Part shown: positions 57,276 through 64,000 of the stretch, piece after piece
How positions within the stretch are numbered: the stretch's first letter is position 1
Layout of the letters: every line of letters begins with the position of its first letter
Assembly: GCA_009192285.1 (NCBI GenBank)
Contig: CM018610.1
Coordinates: 606,751 to 670,750 of the forward strand
DNA: 64,000 nucleotides
Direction of reading: 5' to 3'
DNA from: Morchella semilibera
Taxonomy: Eukaryota; Ascomycota; Pezizomycetes; Pezizales; Morchellaceae
The notes under the pieces: model-generated
What the model saw: only the letters and a program-made list of their open reading frames with translations
Told to the model about the DNA's origin: nothing
The model's database searches: none
Made by a program: the position numbers and the translations under genes

Positions 57276-59987
57276 ATGCGTAGCAATGAGCACCAACGAA
57301 ACCCCGCCGCGGCGGACACAGGAGAGCCAGGGACAGGGACAGGGACACTGACTGGGACGGCGACCCCCTCGCAGGCAGGGACTGGGCTCGGGACCCCCTC
57401 AGAGACTGTATCTGAGATTATCCCTTCGACACTATCGGAGCTGATACGCCTCGGGCTGGAGAACACCCGCCTGACCTCCGAGATCAGGCGGCTGCATGCG
57501 GAGAACAGCCGTCTGACGGGGGAGATTGAGCGGATGTGCCAGTTTAGTGGGGACCTGACTGAAGCGCGGATGGAGCTTGCAGAGAAGGCGCGGAGGATGA
57601 TGCAGATGCGTGGGGAGCTTGCGGCCCTGCGGGCGGAGGCAGCGAGGCTGTCGGATACGAATGAGGAGATACAACCGGGGGCGGCTCGGGGTAGTGCGGA
57701 GCTCTCGTTGGAGCTGGGGAGGGTACGGGGGGAGTTGGCTGATGCGGTGGCAGCAAAGATTGCGGCGGAGGGTAGGGTGGTGGAGTTGGAGGTGGAGGGT
57801 ACTCGCGCTGGGGAGGAGATGGCAGTGGTAAGGGGGGAGATGGCGAGTGTTAAGGAGGAGGTGCGGTCGGCGGAGGCGGACAATGGGCGACTGCTGGCTG
57901 TCAACAGACGCTCGGCGGAGGAGGTTGCGGCGCTCCGGGTAGAGTTGGATCTGGTGAAGAAGCAGCTTCAGGCGGCGCAGGGAGTCCAGGTAAGACTCGA
58001 AACTACCAATAGCCAACTCACCCACCATATTTCTTGCATGATTACGCAGTTGAACCAGGAGGCTACGGCCCTAGCTGCGGCAAAAGGTGCATTGGCGGAG
58101 GCTACGGCCGCGGCAGAGGAGAGGGTCTTGCAGACGCAAAAGGAGATGGCCCGGTCTGACGGTGAATTGGCCACGATGGGAGAGGAGCTGGCGAGGCTGC
58201 GCGCCGAGCTGCACTCAGCAGGGGCGGAGAATGTGCAGCTCCAGGAACTGAATAGGCGGGCGGCGGCGGAGCTGGATGCGGCGATGACGAGTGTTGCCGC
58301 CACAAACACCAGAATCGATATTCTACATGCGGAGGGTAGGCGGTCGGCCGAAGAGGTTGCGGCGGTCAGAGAAGAGTTGGATGCAGCGAGAAATCAGCTT
58401 CAGACGGCGCAGGCAGACTACGCAACGCTCGAAATGGAAAAGTCTGAATTGTCCAAAGATGCAGCAAGAAGCACACAGCGCCTAGAGACAGAGGCCTTCA
58501 GAGCTGTGGCTGCGAGACAGTCATTATCTATCACTGTCTGGGAGCTGCGTCTCGAGCTTCACACGATCACCGCAAAGAACAAAGAGCTGGAGGCGGAAAA
58601 CAAGGCCGCTGTAGCAAACCTGGCAGCGGCGAATGTCGAACTCGACACGATAAAGTCAGAGAAGGAGAGGCTACAGGAAAAGGATAGGATGAAGCTATCA
58701 GTGGCGAATGACGAGCATTGCGCGGTAAAGACAAAGAACGAGGAGCTGCAGGCGGAAAACAGTGTGAATGCATCAAAGTTAGCAGCAGCGAATGACGGGC
58801 TTCGCGCGATTAGGTCAGAGCACGAAAGGCTGCTGGTGGAGAATAAGGAGACTGCATCGAGCCTGTTAGCGACGAATTATGAGCTTCGCACGGCAAAGAA
58901 AGAGATAGAAGAGCTGCAGGTCAGAAATTGTGATATTTCGTCCTTGCTGGACCTATTGGATAAACAGCAAATCGAGGAGTTAAATCGTCTTAGAAGGGTT
59001 ATGAAAGAGGATATTGGCGCAAGGTGTCGCTCGCGAAGAATAAACGAAGAGCTGCAACAGACAAAGCAAAACCAGAAGATCATGGAGGATCTTCGGAAGG
59101 CCCAGGAAGAGAACAGAAGTCTGGAGGAGAAAATTAGGATGGACAATATAGCGATGAAGATCGAACAAGATGCGATAACTCGAATTGAGCAAGAAGTGTG
59201 GTTGCGACAGAAGGTGGAGAAGAACCTGGAGGAAGGGATCCCACCAATTAAGTACCCTACCGGCGACCAAATCGCAGAGAAGAGAGCAAGTCTTAGATAT
59301 CAGGAAGGCTTTCTACACATTGCTATCACTGGTTGCTCTGGAGCGGGCAAGTCATCTTTGATAAACGCTGTCCGCGGTTATAAAAACCCAAACTTGAATA
59401 CTATATTTGGTGCTTTTACCAGTTTTGGTACAAATCTTGCCCCAACCGGAGCTAGCGAAAAAAAACCTGCGAAGATCCAACGATACACCGACCCGCACCA
59501 CTCGCGAAGATATCTAGCTTGGTATGATGTCCCCGGAGCTAGTAGAGTCCGTGTACAAGATTGGCAATATTTCAACGATCAAGGCTTGTACATCTTCGAC
59601 CTCATCATGATTGCTGTCGGCGACCGTATTACCAAGACCGACGTAGACCTTCTATTCCATTGTAAGCGATTCAACATTCCCACCTTTTTTGTACGATCCA
59701 AAGCAGATCAACACATAAGGAATATGGCGGACGACGATGAGAGCTCTGAGGATGAAGTTCGTCCCCTTTATATCGAATTCACCCGTGCTGTGTTCAACAG
59801 CATTTTAACCGAAGTGGGGCTACCACCACAAAAGATTTATATCGTTAGTAAAGAGACTCTTCGATTACTCAATGACGGCACTAGCAAGAGGCCTAAACCG
59901 AACTCCATTATCGATGAAGAGGAGCTTATGCGAGATTTTACTGATGCACTTCATAAGTGGTCAACCCCGGTTCCCACCGACAAATAA
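57276..59987 (+). CDS. Long coiled-coil protein with C-terminal IRG-like GTPase domain
   Basis: One open exon of 903 residues. A short Gly/Thr/Pro-rich start is followed by about 600 residues of Glu/Ala/Leu-rich heptads with recurring modules (ENTRLTSEIRRLHAENSRL; SAEEVAALRVELD and SAEEVAAVREELD; AAANVELDTIKSEKERL-type units from about 430 to 560), predicting an extended coiled coil. The last ~250 residues are a GTPase: P-loop GCSGAGKS at 686-693, switch-like TNLAPTGASE, D-x-x-G as DVPG at 751-754, IFDLIMIAVGDRITKTDVDL, and the guanine-specificity motif SKAD at 808-811. This order is that of immunity-related (p47/IRG) GTPases, which act on membranes of intracellular invaders in vertebrates; fungal versions are little studied. 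No membrane segment is seen. Role inferred only. Internal duplication of heptad modules is evident. Confidence 0.8.
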   Translation: MRSNEHQRNPAAADTGEPGTGTGTLTGTATPSQAGTGLGTPSETVSEIIPSTLSELIRLGLENTRLTSEIRRLHAENSRLTGEIERMCQFSGDLTEARMELAEKARRMMQMRGELAALRAEAARLSDTNEEIQPGAARGSAELSLELGRVRGELADAVAAKIAAEGRVVELEVEGTRAGEEMAVVRGEMASVKEEVRSAEADNGRLLAVNRRSAEEVAALRVELDLVKKQLQAAQGVQVRLETTNSQLTHHISCMITQLNQEATALAAAKGALAEATAAAEERVLQTQKEMARSDGELATMGEELARLRAELHSAGAENVQLQELNRRAAAELDAAMTSVAATNTRIDILHAEGRRSAEEVAAVREELDAARNQLQTAQADYATLEMEKSELSKDAARSTQRLETEAFRAVAARQSLSITVWELRLELHTITAKNKELEAENKAAVANLAAANVELDTIKSEKERLQEKDRMKLSVANDEHCAVKTKNEELQAENSVNASKLAAANDGLRAIRSEHERLLVENKETASSLLATNYELRTAKKEIEELQVRNCDISSLLDLLDKQQIEELNRLRRVMKEDIGARCRSRRINEELQQTKQNQKIMEDLRKAQEENRSLEEKIRMDNIAMKIEQDAITRIEQEVWLRQKVEKNLEEGIPPIKYPTGDQIAEKRASLRYQEGFLHIAITGCSGAGKSSLINAVRGYKNPNLNTIFGAFTSFGTNLAPTGASEKKPAKIQRYTDPHHSRRYLAWYDVPGASRVRVQDWQYFNDQGLYIFDLIMIAVGDRITKTDVDLLFHCKRFNIPTFFVRSKADQHIRNMADDDESSEDEVRPLYIEFTRAVFNSILTEVGLPPQKIYIVSKETLRLLNDGTSKRPKPNSIIDEEELMRDFTDALHKWSTPVPTDK

Positions 59988-62900
59988 AGTGCAGGAGGCA
60001 TTTTGGGCTTGGATTTCCATTATTTATTTTACTCTCTCTTCGGAGTGCGCGGTGACTGAGATAGCTGAGACAGGTACATTTGGTAATATTGTGGCAAGAT
60101 GGATGGCGGTGTGTAGTTGGTTGAAATTTTGGAATCAGAGAGCTGGGTTCCCTTCAGCCAACTGAGTCGATTTCTTTTTTTATTTGTACTAGCCGTGGTA
60201 GAGCCAGGCTGAACAATTCTGTTGTTTTTACACCGCTAGTTAGAGTCGTGTTATTTTGCTTGAACGAGATGTAACCCGTTGAACCTGGAGTTGAATATTT
60301 TAATTGAATAAGCACTACCTCCGAAAATCCCATTGACCTCAAGTTTTAAACCATGAGGTAGACAACATGCCAAAACTGATTATATACAGATGATTCGGAC
60401 TTTACCTCTCAAACTATAACTTATTCAGTGCCGCCGGGGCGGGAGTCAACAGGTACTATGCTTGGGACGTTGAGAACGATTCACTTCTTTCTATTGTCGG
60501 ATGTCACAAGTAAGCGAACATTGGGAGAGCAACCACCAAAACCACCAAAACCACCTAGTAAGTCGAAAATTTCAAAGTAGCGCTGTTGATGTGACACTTG
60601 AGCTAAACATATTATCACTACCAATGAGTCTATCTATAAAGTTGTCATCCTCAACTTCCTGGCGGTTGTTGAGTAACAGTTATCTGAAGTTGCGTTCCCA
60701 TACAAATTTTGGTTGCAATGAGAATGTTCGCTTACTTATGAAAACCGACAATAATATAGCGACAGTACTCCACTCTAGCTGCAACCCTCTTGCTCCTTGC
60801 AACCTCGTTCTCAACTCCGCCAAGAGTTGGGAATAGGGGGGTTCACCCAAACTCACAGACTTTTCTTAGGCTTCATGTCTTTGAGAATGTCTACAAACCT
60901 TATTCTTCCTCACAATGGCGTTCCATTCTCTATGGACGTCGTCTCTCCTCTCTTTGCGATGACCCTGGCCACCAGGTTTAGGCGACATTCCGGATCCCAA
61001 CCTAGTTTCTTCCTCTCGGGGGGGGAAGTGTAAATCTGGGCGGACCTTCCTTTACCACCACTATGCTAAGTCAATGAGCGAGTTCTTGCGGCGGCCCCTA
61101 AGGGCGTGTTCTTACGCCGGCGTGTTTAACGAAAAACCCACTCTCCTCGAAAGATTCTCCCTTTGGCAAGGGGATTCCGTCAAATTCTTCTCTCCTGCTG
61201 GACTCCCTTCTTCGGACTGCAACCGGATTCCTTCAGGCCCTCCATGTCCTCCTCGGGGTGTTACCCCGCCCGCGGATCCTATCCTTTTTGGACTGCAACC
61301 GGATCCCACCCACCCTCCTCCTGGTGTGACGTGTCTTGTACCACACACACGCCCACTCAGGCTCGCTACCGCTCGCAATCTCCGGCCTTCTTCGGTTGAC
61401 CGGTCACATTCTCTTCTTTTCTTATCTTCTTACGCAATTTTTTTTAACGAGGCCTCCGTGCGGGGTACTCTTTTTTTTTTATAGGCGGAAAAAGGTTGTT
61501 TGGGGATAGGTGCTCTTTATGCCATAGGGTTTCCCTGCATGCAATGTTCATGTACCTAGAATTAATTGAACTATATGAAACAAAAAAAAAAAAAAACTCC
61601 ACTCTAGCTGCCTCCGAGCCCACCGCACGACGGTACCTCCAAGCCCCACTATCTCCTATACGGTCTGCCGGCTGCTCGGCCCAAAGAGACTTCAAAGTAG
61701 TTTGTGTATTTCATCACTATAATAGTTTAATCAGCTAAACGAGTCTTCCCTACGCCCGCCCGAGACGCGATATATTGTATCAAATCTAACAATATAAAGT
61801 TGCCCATATGAGAAAAGCCCTTGGCGCCGGTACAACACCCCACATCTTGCACATCGAAAGGCCAACACCTCACCTCTGACCTAGCCGAGCCACACTTTAC
61901 ACGCTCTATGAGACTTCCGTATAGCGCACATGCCATGAACCAGTTCCCCGATTGTCCCTCGCTTGCTCATTCGGTACCGCCGTTAGGCCCAAGTAGATCC
62001 TCGCGTGGGACAACTCCCCGATGGAAGCTGAGAGGTCAGGCCTAGCGTAACCCTGGAGGCGGCCCTTCATGGGCGGGAATCTAGCATATAACGTTAGTCA
62101 ATGATGGTGACTAGAATGCTATTACTTCGTCTGTTACCAAAACTCTACCACTTGGCGCTGACCAGGCGCAGCGGCACCGAGAAAGCTAGCTGTGATTGGG
62201 GCTGTAACGCTGGAACACACTCGCTCCACAACTTAAAAAGAAAGGAACCACTGCAGGGTAGTGAAAAGCAAGGCTTTGGAATAGTTTCAAGAAAGGCTGC
62301 CCTGGGGGGTTTGATTTCTTCACTTACGGCAGGTATCAGGTGCAGCTCAGGAGATTACTACTTACATATAGCCTCCTCCAAAGTCCATAGCTGCGTAGGG
62401 TGTGGAGGGTCCTCCATAGTCTTAGTCATAATGGGGACCTCGTTCGGGTTGCCAGAGTCTTCCGTGGAGGGGATCAGTGTCTTGCTTTTGTCGCCCTCGT
62501 ATGATAATGTGAACTGCTCGCGGTTGTCGGGCGGGTTGAGACCTGCCAGGTAGCCCCCTCGGTGAGGGAAGGAGCGGCGTAGCCATTGAAGTCACACAGG
62601 GAGGGGTTCTGACCAGCATTGATTCTCGCCGTACCGTGCATGAGTGCCATTATTGCTTCTGTTTGGTGTATATGGCGAGGAGTGAATTAAAGAGGTTTCA
62701 ATCCACTGCCGATGATAGAGCTGGTGCGGTGCCAGAACTTATACATCACGAGCTCATCCATCCATCCTGAGAGACTCCTTGTCTTGTCATCCCCGCCTTG
62801 CACTCCTCTTCGATAATGGTTGTGGGTCTGTTTGAGCTCAGCTCGGTATTGATACTTTGCTTTCCTGATTTTGAGAATCGCCGAGGTCTAGGCCATGTTC

Positions 62901-63646
62901 TCGCTACTAATACCCTCAGTAGGTTACTGGAATGCGTACCGGGCTAGACTATTCTTCATATAATCATCAACTCAAGAACCAGCTGTTACATGCCCATTAA
63001 CAGGCACATCTATGTACCTCGCTTTTAATTATCGGTTTATATCATCCACATCAACACGTTCTCCGCAGCAGAAAACCTGCCCAGACGTGGATGATGGTAC
63101 AAGCGATGAAATCACTAGACATGGATTTTGAATCTCTCAAAGCAGACCATGCCGAGAGATCGTGGGTGATAAGCGGTGATACGCGTAGTCAGAATGAGCC
63201 AGAAACGGACCGGGGCCAGACGAACAATTTGATTTGTTGGCGACGAAATGGTTTGCAGCTTTCCATCCAGTGAAAAGCTAGGTTGAGAGGCTGGGATTGA
63301 GCTATAATAACTGTACAACCTCTATTGGTCAAAATGCTCTGGTTCTGGCTCTGGCTCTGGCCCTGGCCCAGTCTGGCTACCGTTATTGAGGGAGGGCTTG
63401 GACCGGGATCCGCTTAACCGGTTCGCCCAATGGTCTGTGCCACATCCTGTTGATCCTTCGTATTAACTAAGAGTATTATCAACACCAGGTATAGAAGAGT
63501 ACTCCGGTAGAGTTTAGCCTTCAGTTTCAACCCCAATAAGTATCTTTGGAGGGACCATGCATTTGTTTATCTGACTAACTCCAAGTAACCCTATACGAAC
63601 GAAACTTCATTAGTTTTAGGCCACTACAGCGGTAGCGATTGCCAAC
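59988..63646. other. Intergenic, no gene recognised
   Basis: It contains a fold-back at 60506-60740, a T-run near 61470-61480, an A-run near 61581-61594 and a duplicated GGACTGCAACCGGAT motif near 61213 and 61289. Frames such as 61074-61484 and 62101-62553 lack family resemblance. Confidence 0.4.
60506..60740. mobile_element. Fold-back element, AAGTAAGCGAACATT-ended
   Basis: AAGTAAGCGAACATT at about 60508 is inverted as AATGTTCGCTTACTT ending about 60738. GCAACCA follows inside on the left and TGGTTGC on the right. About 235 bp. Confidence 0.65.
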
Positions 63647-64000
63647 CTACTCATCAAGCCGAGGAGAGATGTGCATGTATGAAGGATTAACCTGGTCCCA
63701 TCGGTCAAGAACAAAGATAATGTTTAACACAGTTTCCATTACCAGGGCGTTAATGTAGGGAGGGTTTATGCCATGCAGCCAGGCCACGGCGTCGGCGGCC
63801 TGGGGCGGGCATAGCAGAAAGACTTCCTTGTTTGAGACGACCAAAAAAACCGCCAGAAACCCGCACTCCTTCCTAATGGAGCCCGGGCCCTTGGGCCCAT
63901 GTATACCTTTATCTCCAGCGCCAAACTCAAGTAGCAGACTCACTATCTTTTCATTAACGATGCGGGCATAGGTCCTCGCCACCATCATCGGTGTCTCTTC
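63647..64000 (-). CDS. Partial gene at right edge, possible C-terminal ankyrin repeat
   Basis: The minus-strand frame is open from the window edge and reads ETPMMVARTYARIVNEKIVSLLLEFGAGDKG. This fits the second half of an ankyrin unit (TPMMVAR..NEKIVSLLLEFGA). A less conserved tail follows (KEVFLLCPPQAADAVAWLHG). A GTTAAT donor after WDQ near 63690 might start an intron, so the printed 3' end is uncertain. The start lies beyond 64000. It is a different repeat style from the homogenised array at 13-16 kb. Confidence 0.4.
   Translation of the reverse strand, partial: EETPMMVARTYARIVNEKIVSLLLEFGAGDKGIHGPKGPGSIRKECGFLAVFLVVSNKEVFLLCPPQAADAVAWLHGINPPYINALVMETVLNIIFVLDRWDQVNPSYMHISPRLDE

Noticed and set aside
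57161-57904. 247-codon minus-strand frame opposite the coiled coil
   Set aside because: GC-rich Ala/Glu codons on the sense strand lack antisense stops; the product is Ser/Ala low-complexity with no family signal.
61074-61484. 136-codon Pro/Ser-rich frame
   Set aside because: Composition follows a C/T-rich tract with a duplicated 15-mer; no family resemblance or splice support.
1-64000. CRISPR arrays or bacterial operons
   Set aside because: Tandem repeats present have no unique spacers of constant length, and the genes have spliceosomal introns; the DNA is eukaryotic.

Overview
The window reads as nuclear DNA of a filamentous ascomycete. The best guess is a Pezizomycete (morel, truffle or cup-fungus relative), judged from family content and gene style only. 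Protein genes are split by short introns of about 50-77 bp with GT..AG ends and CTAAC/CTGAC-like branch sites. No bacterial-style operon or ribosome-binding signal is seen. Gene density is low. Large AT-rich or repeat-rich tracts separate the genes, and much of the non-coding DNA is short fold-back (MITE-like) elements.

Layout. 2.1-3.6 kb (minus): a six-exon secreted CE16/GDSL acetylesterase with an N-terminal cellulose-binding CBM1. 4.2-5.8 kb: two low-complexity charged proteins. 7.8-8.4 kb: a tubby/LURP-like protein. 8.9-9.9 kb: a conserved two-exon fungal protein of unknown function. 10.8-11.45 kb: a decayed ankyrin gene. 13.3-16.8 kb (minus): a 1142-residue protein with a Helo-like/fungal-STAND-type N-terminal domain and about 25 almost identical ankyrin repeats. 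18.3-19.6 kb: an F-box-like plus ankyrin protein with diverged repeats. 22.3-23.3 kb: a decayed polytopic membrane protein. 24.0-29.6 kb: a Helitron with Rep (HUH) and Pif1 helicase, a CTAG 3' end, one in-frame stop, and a chain of tiny exons near its 3' end. 30.7-37.1 kb (minus): a complete six-exon ZNFX1-type helicase of 2022 residues. 37.7-39.5 kb: a cluster of fold-back elements, three of them abutting. 40.1-42.0 kb: a three-exon polytopic membrane protein. 42-48.5 kb: repeats. 48.6-49.3 kb: a MARVEL-like membrane gene broken by a fold-back insertion. 49.3-57 kb: repeats, a minisatellite and a second membrane-protein relic. 57.3-60.0 kb: a 903-residue coiled-coil protein ending in an IRG-like GTPase domain. 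60-63.6 kb: no convincing gene. The right edge holds the 3' end of another possible ankyrin gene.

How the genes may work together. Four loci resemble the fungal innate-immunity and genome-defence repertoire: the Helo-like/ankyrin protein with homogenised repeats, the F-box/ankyrin protein, the ZNFX1-like RNA helicase and the IRG-like GTPase. They sit in DNA rich in mobile elements. Their grouping is suggestive only; no shared regulation or operon-like link is visible. The strongest candidates for undescribed biology are the coiled-coil IRG-like GTPase, the ankyrin array on a Helo-like domain without a NACHT/NB-ARC module, and the abutting fold-back elements at 38.5-39.5 kb.
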